Shown here piece by piece: positions 9,106 through 17,732 of a stretch of 64,000 bases of DNA; positions within the stretch are counted from its first letter, which is position 1; each line of letters begins with the position of its first letter. The notes under the pieces were generated by a model that saw nothing but the letters and a program-made list of their open reading frames with translations, was not told the origin of the DNA and searched no databases. This DNA is from CAYVTD01 sp964454445 (GTDB taxonomy: Bacteria > Bacteroidota > Ignavibacteria > Kapaibacteriales > UBA2268), in assembly GCA_964454445.1 (NCBI GenBank), contig CAYVTD010000002.1, positions 62,001 to 126,000 of the forward strand, in the 5' to 3' direction. A program made the translations under genes and the position numbers.

Positions 9106-10383
9106 TTATTTGCCTCCTTTGATTATTTGTATTGCTTTGATTGCGGCGGCTGTGGCGTCCTGAACAGAGGTTGCCACATCGCTTGGATACGTACTAACAC
9201 CGCTTCCAATAATTCCCAAATTGTTTTCCATTACAAAACCGTTACGGTCGAGGATAGATCTGTCTAATCCTTTTATTTTATCATTAGTTGGCATCATCCC
9301 GGTTGCGAGAACAACCAGATCGGTTTTGAATTGTTTCAGTCCGCCATTGATTGTATCTTCTGCTTCGACGGTTAATTGGGTAGAGCCGTTTTCTTGAAAA
9401 ACTTTTGCTACCTTTCCGCGATGGAAAAAGATTTTATCGTCTTTTTTCGTTTCTTGATAGAACTCTTCGAATATTCCGTGTGTGCGCATATCTATGTAAA
9501 ATATATGAACTTCTGCATTTGGGTATTGCTCACGCACATATCTTGCTTGCTTCAAAGAGGCAAGGCAGCATATCGAAGAGCAATATTCGAGATAGTTTTC
9601 ATCTCTCGAGCCAGCACATTGGACGAAAACAACGCTTTCAATTTCCTTTTTATCAGATGGGCGCAGGATTTTACCTTTATAAGGACCGTTAGGTGAGGCG
9701 AGGCGCTCCATTTCGACATTTCTAATCACATCTGGATACTTTTTAAAGCCGTAATACTCAATTTTTTCGGCGGGATAAGGATCCCAGCCAGTTGCAAGAA
9801 CGATTGCCTTAACATGGAACTCAATCAATTCTTCTTTTTGCTCGAGATCGAGCGTTTCCCGGAAATTAGCTGCTAAGAACTTTAGTTGTTCCTCGTTAAG
9901 CATATTTTTTTCAAGTAAATACTCAGCGGGAAAAGCGTTGTTGAACGATTTATGAATGACAGTCGTGTTGTCAAGACCGAAATTAAATTCGTTTGGAATA
10001 TCAATACCACATTCATTTGCGGCGTTTTCCAGATCTAAATCGAGGGCTTCATCTTTGATATAGCGTGGTTTTATAAGGACTTTGACTTTATAATCACCTT
10101 TACTTCCTTTGATATCGACAACTTCAGCCATTGTAAACAGCTTGATATTAGGATTGCTTTTCAGTCGCTTGTAATTAATTTCCAATCCGCATTGGGGAGG
10201 GCAAAGTTTAGGAAAATATTTGTTCATTCGAGCGACACGACCTCCGATGTGGGCTTGCTTTTCAATAAGAGAAGCAGTAAAACCCGTTTCAGCAACTTCG
10301 AGAGCAGTAGAGATGCCCGCCATGCCGGCTCCAATCACTAGGAGGTCGCTCGTAACGGTTTTGTAGTTTTGATGTTCTTCCAT
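9106..10383 (-). CDS. qmoA: QmoA-like HdrA-family flavoprotein
   Basis: A 425-residue FAD protein of the HdrA family, the QmoA type that lacks its own ferredoxin domain. The N-terminal dinucleotide fold reads IGAGMAGISTALEVAETG at about residues 17-34. It is followed by KLCPPQCGLEINYKRLK, a cysteine stretch typical of QmoA. The shared motif FVQCAGSRD...YCSSICCLASLKQARYVREQYPNA is near residue 260, and the second dinucleotide-binding end (ATGMMPTNDKIKGL...GSGVSTYPSDVATSVQDATAAAIKAI) is near 370-420. It pairs with QmoB, reading straight into it. The 210 bases upstream hold the likely promoter but no clear element. Hdr-type complexes with other partners would look alike at this level, so the complex identity is an inference. 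Confidence 0.83.
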   Translation of the reverse strand: MEEHQNYKTVTSDLLVIGAGMAGISTALEVAETGFTASLIEKQAHIGGRVARMNKYFPKLCPPQCGLEINYKRLKSNPNIKLFTMAEVVDIKGSKGDYKVKVLIKPRYIKDEALDLDLENAANECGIDIPNEFNFGLDNTTVIHKSFNNAFPAEYLLEKNMLNEEQLKFLAANFRETLDLEQKEELIEFHVKAIVLATGWDPYPAEKIEYYGFKKYPDVIRNVEMERLASPNGPYKGKILRPSDKKEIESVVFVQCAGSRDENYLEYCSSICCLASLKQARYVREQYPNAEVHIFYIDMRTHGIFEEFYQETKKDDKIFFHRGKVAKVFQENGSTQLTVEAEDTINGGLKQFKTDLVVLATGMMPTNDKIKGLDRSILDRNGFVMENNLGIIGSGVSTYPSDVATSVQDATAAAIKAIQIIKGGK

Positions 10384-10593
10384 ATTCCATTGTTATATGT
10401 TTATGAATAAAATAATTTGTTACAATTCGGTAGCTTTTGCAAGCAAAAACTAACATTGAGAATAATTTGCGTTTAAACAATTTAAAAATTAAAAGAAATA
10501 GTATCTATTAACAAATTATTAAAGATAAATGTATTCATATTGTTGGTATGGAATAAAGACAGGGAAGAGGAGATTAAGCCTGGTTTTCAGCTG

Positions 10594-11736
10594 CTATAAT
10601 TTCATTGTTTTGTGATAAAGAGAAAGGAACTGTTTCGCAAATGTATTGTCTGCTATCCTGTCAAAAAATGCTACCATAAATTCATAACCGCCATTACCAA
10701 TTTTTACGCGTAGCTTTTCATCATTTATAAGACGAATAATGGCATTTTTTAAATCTAAATAACTCTTTGGTTCAATTTTTATACAGTTTTCCCCGCCTTT
10801 CATTGATAAACGCATAGCCGGGATATCAGAGCAAATTATTGGCGTCGAAAAAGTCATAGCTTCTAACAGAACTCGTGGAAACCCTTCGTGATAAGTTGGA
10901 AAAATGAATATATCTGCATTTCTAAACAAATTATTTATCTTTGATTTTTCAAATATCTTGCCGTGGACAATAATTCTGTCTTTGTATTTTGCATCTAATT
11001 CATCAAATGCTTGAAATGCTACTCTCTCACCACCGCCGGCAAAATCAATTTGTATATCCAAGCCTTCGTCAATTAATTGCTTTAGTGCATCGATTGTTTC
11101 ATACAATCCTTTATCTCGTTCTATTCTAGAAAGAAACAGAATTCTTATTGGCGAAGACAAGCTGAAAGAATTGCGTTTAAACAAATCTTCCTTTTGAACA
11201 TTCATCATTGGAATTTCTTCTTCAACTATTTCATTATGGGGAATAGCTGCTTGTGCTGTAACTGGACCAGATGCAATGATAAATTTGGCTTTACGGAAAG
11301 ATTTTCTAATTATTGCATTAAACAAAACTTTATAAATAAAATGATCCCGTTTGGCATCGCCTCTCAAGTAAATGGCATAAGGTATTTTTCTCAATATTAA
11401 TGCAGGAAGGATTGAGCTTGTAAGATAACCAGGCAGAAAGGCAAAGACAAATGGAGGAAAATCTAAAAAGAAGGATTTAGTAAAAATCTTTATATAAAAC
11501 AATATCTTGCCTATTGTAGTGTTATGAATTCTGTCGAGAATCATCGCTTTCGACTTGGGGATCGACCATATTCCTGTCTCATTATCTAAACTTTTTGAAA
11601 CAGAAATGATTACTTGCTCAATATTGTTGTCTGAAATCTCGTTGTAGAACGCACTGCTCAACTGCATTTCGGATATGGACATATTGTCGTTATTCTCAAA
11701 AAATTTATCGTTTAAAATTATGCCTATTTTATTCAT
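10594..11736 (-). CDS. Glycosyltransferase family 4 (GT-B) protein
   Basis: Transfers a sugar from a nucleotide-sugar donor during surface-glycan synthesis; donor and acceptor cannot be read from sequence. The 380 residues show the GT-B layout. The N-domain has IYLRGDAKRD. The C-domain begins near IRILFLSRIERDKGLYETIDAL, the usual Glycos_transf_1 opening. The nucleotide-sugar site is FIFPTYHEGFPRVLLEAM, containing the E-x7-E pair (EGFPRVLLE). No transmembrane segment is obvious, although a hydrophobic stretch near 95-125 could contact the membrane. It is the last gene of the leftward glycan cluster, 101 bases beyond the start of the previous gene, and could have its own promoter. Confidence 0.88.
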   Translation of the reverse strand: MNKIGIILNDKFFENNDNMSISEMQLSSAFYNEISDNNIEQVIISVSKSLDNETGIWSIPKSKAMILDRIHNTTIGKILFYIKIFTKSFFLDFPPFVFAFLPGYLTSSILPALILRKIPYAIYLRGDAKRDHFIYKVLFNAIIRKSFRKAKFIIASGPVTAQAAIPHNEIVEEEIPMMNVQKEDLFKRNSFSLSSPIRILFLSRIERDKGLYETIDALKQLIDEGLDIQIDFAGGGERVAFQAFDELDAKYKDRIIVHGKIFEKSKINNLFRNADIFIFPTYHEGFPRVLLEAMTFSTPIICSDIPAMRLSMKGGENCIKIEPKSYLDLKNAIIRLINDEKLRVKIGNGGYEFMVAFFDRIADNTFAKQFLSLYHKTMKL

Positions 11737-11837
11737 ATCATCTTCCTAACTGAGTATTTTGACTTACAATGAGATTTAAGTTATTAATGCTGTGTCGATT
11801 TCTTTTTAATAGTATTAGTAATTGAATATTGTCTTAG

Positions 11838-12782
11838 TTAAGTTAATATTCTTAATTTTCTTAATGTTTCAATTACAAAAGTAACTGCAAGATGCCGTAA
11901 AACTAAATATTCTTCATGGAGAACCTTGATAGCAACATAAAAAAGGTAGCGATTATGAGTATATTTATTGAATGATAGTAACATTTTTTGATTTTGTCTT
12001 TTCCTCTTTATCGTCTTAAAAGCAATTTTTAATTTTCTTTTATTAGTTGCTTGCTTCCAAATACTTGTTAAAGAACCGGGTACATTAGTTCTGTATGTAC
12101 TCATAAATTCATTAAAATTATGTATTTTCCCTTTTACTGATAAAAGCAAGAATAAAGTATAATCTCCGGAAGAGTGCTTGGACCATTTAGGTAGGTCAAG
12201 CATATCCGTCCGAAAAACAAGCGATGCTGTCGGATATATTTCTCCATCAGCTAAAATTATATCTTTGGTTTTACATTCTCGTTCTGAATTGAATTTTGAT
12301 ACAAACTCCGACTTTTTACCCGTTTGCATATCTAAATAAATTGCATCGTGAAAAGACATAGAATACTCTTCATTTGCCTCCAAAAAATCTACTTGCTTTT
12401 GCAGCTTTAACGGATCAGTCCAGTAATCGTCACCATGAGTTAACGCTATATATTTTCCTTGTGGCTTTTCAAATAAAGGATTCATGACACTTTTCCCTTG
12501 TGACCATTGATTTTCTTGATGTAGAATATTTTTAAATAAAATATTAGGATACTTTTTTTCGTAAGATCTTATTATTTCTGCAGTGCCATCTGTTGAAGCA
12601 TCATCATGAATAATTATTTCTATGGGAAAAGTGGTTTCCTGTATTAGAATAGACTCAATACTTTCAACAATAAATTCCTTATGATTATAAACCCAACTAA
12701 ATACAGATACCAACGGGCAAATATTTTTTGGCCAAAATTGTTCTGTTATTTTAATTGGCTTATCTAAGGTGCTTTTATCCAT
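11838..12782 (-). CDS. Glycosyltransferase family 2 (GT-A) protein
   Basis: A 314-residue GT-A glycosyltransferase. The family start LVSVFSWVYNHKEFIVESIESIL is at about residues 24-46, the donor-binding IIHDDASTDGTAEII at about 56-70, and LTHGDDYWTDPLKLQKQVDFL (the D-x-D region) at about 112-132. This resembles enzymes that decorate O-antigens or other surface polymers. The ATG overlaps the stop of the upstream methyltransferase by one base (TAATG), so translation is coupled. The same N-terminal pattern recurs in the broken gene at 17732-18034, which suggests that both descend from one family. The specific linkage is unknown. Confidence 0.88.
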   Translation of the reverse strand: MDKSTLDKPIKITEQFWPKNICPLVSVFSWVYNHKEFIVESIESILIQETTFPIEIIIHDDASTDGTAEIIRSYEKKYPNILFKNILHQENQWSQGKSVMNPLFEKPQGKYIALTHGDDYWTDPLKLQKQVDFLEANEEYSMSFHDAIYLDMQTGKKSEFVSKFNSERECKTKDIILADGEIYPTASLVFRTDMLDLPKWSKHSSGDYTLFLLLSVKGKIHNFNEFMSTYRTNVPGSLTSIWKQATNKRKLKIAFKTIKRKRQNQKMLLSFNKYTHNRYLFYVAIKVLHEEYLVLRHLAVTFVIETLRKLRILT

Positions 12783-13522
12783 TATCTCCCTTTTTCACAC
12801 ATTAGAAATATACTTGAACACAAGTCAGGATAATGATGCCCTAACTGATAACAACCTTCCAAATATTCATTACTTATAATATCCGTTTGCAATAATCTAT
12901 CCCATTGAAAATTTGCGAGAGCCTTAAAAAATATACCTGTTCTGAATACTACTTTTAAGCCTGCTGCTTTTGCATCTCTTTCTAAAGTATCCAATGTATA
13001 TGTAATGTTATGACCATGTTCTTTTTCGGCAGGAGTAACTGCAGAATTATGACTTATTAATCCCATTTTGACAGCAATCTGTCGTGAAGGAGCATTTGCA
13101 TTTGGACAAACAAGAAATAAACGTCCTGTATCGTTCAACCATTCATCATTTATACGCCTTAATACTTGAACGGGGTCGTCAATATGTTCCAATACGTGAG
13201 TTAAAACAATATTATCATATTTCTTTGGCAATGAAACTTCTTCGAACAAAGAATTGAAAAAAACTATGTCTTTTTTTAAAGTTGATTTAGCAATTTCAAT
13301 TGCCTCATCTGAAGCCTCTACACATGTAATATCATCAAAATAAGGAATAATCCTTTTAGTAAAATCTCCTTTAAAGCTTCCTAATTCTAAGAAACTACCC
13401 TCTTTAAAAAATGGCAGAAAAGATTTAAGCATAAAAGGATGCATCACATCAAAGTCAAAATTATAGACATATTTGTGATCTTTCGTGTCTTTTAACTCAA
13501 TATTATAATCTCTCTTTTTCAT
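12782..13522 (-). CDS. SAM-dependent methyltransferase, class I
   Basis: A 246-residue protein with the Rossmann-type SAM site FLELGSFKGDFTKR at about residues 44-57 (motif I), the acidic end of strand 2 at VEASDEAIEIA, and the post-motif stretch NIVLTHVLEHIDDPVQVLRRI, typical of Methyltransf_23/UbiG-like enzymes. It lies in the middle of the glycan operon, between an acetyltransferase (4-base overlap) and a glycosyltransferase (1-base overlap). O- or N-methylation of a sugar, or capping of a growing chain, is a reasonable guess. A C-terminal part rich in His, Tyr and Trp (residues about 180-240) is not assigned. The substrate is unknown. Confidence 0.85.
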   Translation of the reverse strand: MKKRDYNIELKDTKDHKYVYNFDFDVMHPFMLKSFLPFFKEGSFLELGSFKGDFTKRIIPYFDDITCVEASDEAIEIAKSTLKKDIVFFNSLFEEVSLPKKYDNIVLTHVLEHIDDPVQVLRRINDEWLNDTGRLFLVCPNANAPSRQIAVKMGLISHNSAVTPAEKEHGHNITYTLDTLERDAKAAGLKVVFRTGIFFKALANFQWDRLLQTDIISNEYLEGCYQLGHHYPDLCSSIFLMCEKGR

Positions 13523-13956
13523 ACTATATATTTCATTATTAGTGTTTTTTCTTTCTTTTCTGAAACAGTAAAATTTAATTTTTCATATAAACAGATAGCT
13601 GAATAATTATCCGTTGCTACTTCTAATATTATTTCCTTAAAATTATGTTTTTTAGCATATTCAAATGTGAATTTCAATAATTCTGTTGCAATACTTTTCC
13701 CTGTAAATTGCTTAACAACACTAACATTTGTGACATATCCATAATAATTTATAGTATCATTAAAATATACAGCAACTAAACCAATAAGTTTATTTTTATC
13801 CCATACCTCAAATCTCATTGAGTTCTCAACTAGCTTTTTTATATATTTTTCAATATTAACTCTTTTGCACAAAGACTGAAAAAACTCTTGATTACATTGC
13901 TTAAAATGATCTAGAATTTCAATATCTGTTGATTTTGATATAGTATATTCAATCAT
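13519..13956 (-). CDS. GNAT-family N-acetyltransferase
   Basis: A 145-residue protein with the GNAT acetyl-CoA loop in VVKQFTGKSIATELLKFTFEYAKKH at about residues 79-103 (Q-x-x-G-x-x pattern) and the closing NYSAICLYEKLNFTVSEKKEKTLIMKYIV, which contains the usual ALYEKLGF-like strand-helix. It overlaps its neighbours by four bases on both sides (ATGA), so it is part of the coupled glycan operon. Acetylation of an amino sugar is a natural role next to a VioA-like aminotransferase, but this is inference. The region is very AT-rich: bases 13921-13980 hold only 11 G or C in 60. Confidence 0.85.
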   Translation of the reverse strand: MIEYTISKSTDIEILDHFKQCNQEFFQSLCKRVNIEKYIKKLVENSMRFEVWDKNKLIGLVAVYFNDTINYYGYVTNVSVVKQFTGKSIATELLKFTFEYAKKHNFKEIILEVATDNYSAICLYEKLNFTVSEKKEKTLIMKYIV

Positions 13957-14924
13957 AAACTCTCAAAATCATTAAAAATTAACTCTGCCATACCAAAACC
14001 ATAACGACCAAATTCATTCCCATTGTATAATAAATAATTTCTTCCATTAACTTGGAAAAGATGAGGATAACACATCATATCTGTATCCCAATCATTTTCT
14101 TTCATAGGAATTTCAAATTTCTCATCATCTCGAACCCAGTTTATTAAATCCTTTGAATATGCAAAGCCTAACCTATATGCATTATCTCTATTATTCCTAA
14201 AATCAATAGCTTGTCTATAGCAAAAAGCCATAAGATAATAGTTGCCAATTTTTATTACGCTCGGTAAAGCTTGACACTCATTTTCATTTAACCTATCAGG
14301 AATAATAGCAATATTTTGTTTCGTCCAATTAATGCCATCAATCGAAGTTGCATAACCAATTTTATACACTCTTTCAAGAACTTCACTAAGATTGTTCCGT
14401 ATCCAACCTTTCCCATAAATATACCACATATAGTATATGTTATTAAAAAAAGAAACAAAAGGATCTCCAACTAAAAATGGCTCATTTAGTGAAGATGTTA
14501 AAATAGGGCCATCCCCTGTTTTTTCAAATGTTAATCCATTATCTTTACTTATTGCATAACCTATAGAAGTTTCAACTGAAACAGAAACTCTTCTACTCCA
14601 CCCACAAGTATAAGCAACAATTTGATTATTATGTTTTAGAGGGTTAATTGGAAATATTCCATGTTCATCAAAACAACCTATATTACCTAACGGGATAACT
14701 GTTTTTTTTGATATATCAATTACACTATTTAACTCCTTGTCAAAATCCACAAATGATATGTAACTTAAAAATTTACCATTACTTTCTTTTTTGCGAGTTG
14801 AAAAGTAAATTCTTATCCTATCATCAAATACGATTGTTTGCGGAGATTGTGCAAATTCTACACAACCATCAGATAATTTATACTCTATCGGGTTAAATAT
14901 TTTACCTACTTTTCTCCAGACCAT
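13953..14924 (-). CDS. Five-bladed-propeller (GH43/GH130-like) protein, copy 2 of a tandem pair
   Basis: A 323-residue protein without a signal peptide. It has repeated WY-rich blades: YISFVDFDKEL, SIGYAISKDNGLTFEK, KIGYATSIDGINWTK, RLGFAYSKDLINWVRDDE, and a C-terminal YNGNEFGRYGFGMAEL. The [GY]-x-A-x-S-x-D-x-x-x-W-x blade ends are the pattern of glycoside hydrolase clan F and related five-bladed propellers. It is paralogous along its full length to the gene 13 bases upstream (14938-15894). A cytoplasmic location inside a glycan-assembly operon argues against polymer digestion; a role in sugar transfer or modification is more likely. It overlaps the acetyltransferase gene by four bases. The exact activity is unknown. 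Confidence 0.72.
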   Translation of the reverse strand: MVWRKVGKIFNPIEYKLSDGCVEFAQSPQTIVFDDRIRIYFSTRKKESNGKFLSYISFVDFDKELNSVIDISKKTVIPLGNIGCFDEHGIFPINPLKHNNQIVAYTCGWSRRVSVSVETSIGYAISKDNGLTFEKTGDGPILTSSLNEPFLVGDPFVSFFNNIYYMWYIYGKGWIRNNLSEVLERVYKIGYATSIDGINWTKQNIAIIPDRLNENECQALPSVIKIGNYYLMAFCYRQAIDFRNNRDNAYRLGFAYSKDLINWVRDDEKFEIPMKENDWDTDMMCYPHLFQVNGRNYLLYNGNEFGRYGFGMAELIFNDFESL

Positions 14925-14937
14925 AATTCAATTTATT

Positions 14938-15894
14938 TTATGATATTAGCTCGGCGGCACCAAAGCCAAATTTACCAACATGATTACCTAAATAAAACAT
15001 ATACACTCTTCCATCTAATTCAAATACGTGTGGGTATGCTACCATTTCATTATCCCAGCCTATTTCTGATCTTTCAATACCTGCTTTCTCATCTTCTCTT
15101 TTCCAATTAATTAAATCATTAGAACTAGCATAACCAATTCTATACCCTCCCTCTTTTCCTTTATAATTTAAACTATTACGATAGCAAAAAAACATATGAT
15201 ACATTCCATCTAAATAGATTACATCCGGACTAGCTTGACATTCATTGTCTTCCAGCTTCGTTTCTATTAAATCTTTATCTAATTTTTCCCAATCTAACCC
15301 ATTATCTGATATTGCCATCCTAATTTGATAAACAGGCTCAGGGCGATTTATACCCATAACCCATCTTTTACCTGCAATATAAAATAAATAATAACGATTA
15401 TTAAATTTCCTAATCTTAGGGCCACTTAAAATAAAAGGTTCATTTAAAGAATAAGACAAAATAGGCCCTTCTCCTAACTTCGCAAAAGTCTCTCCTCCGT
15501 TCTTACTCACTGCACAACCTATTGCAACGTTAAATGGAACGCTTTCGCACCTCGTCCATCCTGCATAATATGCATAAAATACATTATTTTCTTTTATTAC
15601 AGAAGTAGGGTAAATTCCAAATTCATCAAACGTTCCTTTTTTCCCTAATTCCATAATAGGCTTTTCTGAAATCCTCAAAACATTAAAGATATTTTTTCTA
15701 TCTAAATCAACAAATCCAGTATTGCTAATATATTGTCCTTTGTTATCAGGCATAGGCCTTCCTGAAAAATATACTCTTATAAAATCTTCAAAGATGATTA
15801 CAGAGGGTGCTTGTGCAAACTCCTTTAACCAAGAAATATTTTTATATTCAGTAGGGTTAAAAAGTAATCCTAATTTTTTCCATTTAAATTGCAT
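14938..15894 (-). CDS. Five-bladed-propeller (GH43/GH130-like) protein, copy 1 of a tandem pair
   Basis: A 318-residue paralogue of the next gene. Both open with W-[RK]-K-[VL]-G-x-[IL]-FNP-[IT]-EYK and share NECQA, FCYR, GYRIGYASSNDLINWKREDEKAG and a closing GNHVGKFGFGAAEL. The blades are again propeller-like, with acidic residues at EFAQAPS, LNEPFI and NECQASPD that could form an active site, but I cannot prove a catalytic triad by eye. There is no signal peptide. It lies 9 bases after the WbqC-like gene. Proteins of this type occur in O-antigen and capsule clusters beside WbqC and DegT genes, with no biochemical role I can name with confidence. Confidence 0.72.
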   Translation of the reverse strand: MQFKWKKLGLLFNPTEYKNISWLKEFAQAPSVIIFEDFIRVYFSGRPMPDNKGQYISNTGFVDLDRKNIFNVLRISEKPIMELGKKGTFDEFGIYPTSVIKENNVFYAYYAGWTRCESVPFNVAIGCAVSKNGGETFAKLGEGPILSYSLNEPFILSGPKIRKFNNRYYLFYIAGKRWVMGINRPEPVYQIRMAISDNGLDWEKLDKDLIETKLEDNECQASPDVIYLDGMYHMFFCYRNSLNYKGKEGGYRIGYASSNDLINWKREDEKAGIERSEIGWDNEMVAYPHVFELDGRVYMFYLGNHVGKFGFGAAELIS

Positions 15895-15903
15895 ATTATT
15901 TAA

Positions 15904-16620
15904 TTAATTTTTATAATCACTAATCAACTCATATTTATCCAACATTACACTAATTTCCTCTATCGAATTAAACATCAAGACATCAATAATAGACAGCCAA
16001 GGTACAAAATCATATTGATATTGCAGGTAAGTTACGGGATTAGATTTTAAAAACTGCAACTGAATTTTATTTTCTTCAAAATTACTTTTAGAATACAATT
16101 CCATTCCTCCAATAGGGTTGATGTAAATATTTGCATTCAGCGATTTGCAAATCGCTATCACTTTTTGTTCCGATTTTAGATTATGGTCAATCTGAATGGT
16201 GGAAGAAGTAACAAATGCTGTTTTTATTTGTAAGTATCTACAAATAATTTTTAACGAATGTAATATAAAATCGAAGAGATTCTTGTTTTCAAAAATCAGT
16301 ATTTCTTCCATCAAAGGAAATATTTCGGTGAAGCAAGGAGCTTTTCTATACATCTCTTTTATTTTTCTCAGCAACTTTATTCTCTCATCTGGAAAAAAAT
16401 CAGCTAAATATCTTTTATTTACAGGAAGAAAATCAGAATCTTTCTTTAATGGAATAGTAATAAATTCATCTTTTCCATTCACTAAAATTCTATTTCTATT
16501 TATCCATCCCTTCTTAGTATATTCTATATTATCATACACTACAAACTTATCCACCGCATTAATCAACTGAAAATACCCGATATAAGGCATAAAATACGGC
16601 TGCATTATTGCTATTTTCAT
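15904..16620 (-). CDS. WbqC-like family protein
   Basis: A 238-residue protein with the clear WbqC-family opening KIAIMQPYFMPYIGYFQLI (residues 2-20), then DKFVVYDNIEYTKKGWINRNRIL and the HSLKIICRYLQI and YINPIGGMELYSK stretches. WbqC-like proteins are recurrent in O-antigen and capsule clusters, typically next to aminotransferases that make amino-dideoxy sugars, and are suspected to modify such sugars; the precise reaction is not settled as far as I know. It overlaps the VioA-like gene by four bases (16617-16620), which supports action on the same sugar. Sure of the family, unsure of the function. Confidence 0.88.
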   Translation of the reverse strand: MKIAIMQPYFMPYIGYFQLINAVDKFVVYDNIEYTKKGWINRNRILVNGKDEFITIPLKKDSDFLPVNKRYLADFFPDERIKLLRKIKEMYRKAPCFTEIFPLMEEILIFENKNLFDFILHSLKIICRYLQIKTAFVTSSTIQIDHNLKSEQKVIAICKSLNANIYINPIGGMELYSKSNFEENKIQLQFLKSNPVTYLQYQYDFVPWLSIIDVLMFNSIEEISVMLDKYELISDYKN

Positions 16621-17732
16621 CTTTTTAAATTCTTTATTAACTCTATAATATTTTTTACATCTCTTAGCTCAAGGTTCGGATAAATTGGCAAACATAAAAC
16701 TTTTTCAGCAATCTTTTCAGCAATTGGTAAGTTTTCAGATTGTGCAGATGGCAATCCTCTATAAGTGGAGAACTGGCTTATCAAAGGGTAAAAATATCTT
16801 CTGCCATAAATATTATTATCCTTTAATTTTTGATAAAGTTCATCGCGTGTTATACCGTATTTTTCTTTATTTATTAAAATCGGAAAATAAGTGTAGCTAT
16901 GCTCAACTTTATCAATATCTTCAAGAAAACTTATCCCTTCTAAATTTCGTAAATTATCTCTATAATATTCAGTAATTGTTTTTCGTTTCTCTCTAACTTC
17001 TTTTGCGTATTTTAATTGCACAAGCCCCATTGCCGATTGCACTTCATTCATTTTAGCGTTGATGCCCGGGGCAACAACCGTTGTTTCATCAGCAAAACCA
17101 AAGTTCTTTAGATAATCAATTCTCTTTTTCGTTTTTTCATCGTGACAAACAATTGCACCCCCTTCAAAAGTATTGTAGATTTTTGTAGCGTGAAAACTAA
17201 GAATTGATAGATCTCCATAGTTTAAGATAGATTCATTATTTATTTTTACACCAAATGCATGGCAAGCATCATAAATAACTTTTAATCCGTATGCATCAGC
17301 AATTTCCTGCATTCTTTTAACATTACACGGATTGCCGTAAACGTGAACCGGTAATATTGCTGTTGTATGTGGAGTAATGGCTGCTTCAATCTTTTCCGGA
17401 TCAAGATTAAAATAGTTAGGTTCAATATCTACAAAAACGGGTTTAATCCCATTCCACCACAATGCGTGTGTAGTAGCTACAAAACTAAAGGGTGTAGTAA
17501 TAACTTCACCGGTTATTTTTAAAGCCTGCAATGCGGTTATAAGAGCAAAGGTGCCGTTTGAAAATAGCGATAAGTATTTTACACCTAAATACTCTGCTAA
17601 TTCCTTTTCTAACTGTTGATGCAAAGGACCATTGTTTGTGAGCTGTTTACTATCCCAAATCTTTTTTAGATAAGGGATAAATTCTTCCAATGGTGGAAGG
17701 AATGGTTGAGTAACGTATATTGGTTTATTCAT
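16617..17732 (-). CDS. DegT/DnrJ/EryC1 aminotransferase, VioA-like
   Basis: A PLP-dependent sugar aminotransferase of 371 residues. The internal-aldimine lysine is K184 in SFHATKIYNTFEGG, and the substrate loop VHVYGNPCNV (129-138) and DACHAFG (155-161) are typical. The opening YVTQPFLPPLEEFIPYLKKIW and LTNNGPLHQQLE matches my memory of VioA, which converts dTDP-4-keto-6-deoxyglucose to dTDP-4-amino-4,6-dideoxyglucose (viosamine). FdtB/QdtB-type 3-aminotransferases are relatives and cannot be excluded. It overlaps the WbqC gene by four bases and the broken glycosyltransferase by one. Together with the acetyltransferase and methyltransferase it could make an N-acyl amino sugar for lipopolysaccharide or flagellin. 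Confidence 0.88.
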   Translation of the reverse strand: MNKPIYVTQPFLPPLEEFIPYLKKIWDSKQLTNNGPLHQQLEKELAEYLGVKYLSLFSNGTFALITALQALKITGEVITTPFSFVATTHALWWNGIKPVFVDIEPNYFNLDPEKIEAAITPHTTAILPVHVYGNPCNVKRMQEIADAYGLKVIYDACHAFGVKINNESILNYGDLSILSFHATKIYNTFEGGAIVCHDEKTKKRIDYLKNFGFADETTVVAPGINAKMNEVQSAMGLVQLKYAKEVREKRKTITEYYRDNLRNLEGISFLEDIDKVEHSYTYFPILINKEKYGITRDELYQKLKDNNIYGRRYFYPLISQFSTYRGLPSAQSENLPIAEKIAEKVLCLPIYPNLELRDVKNIIELIKNLKR

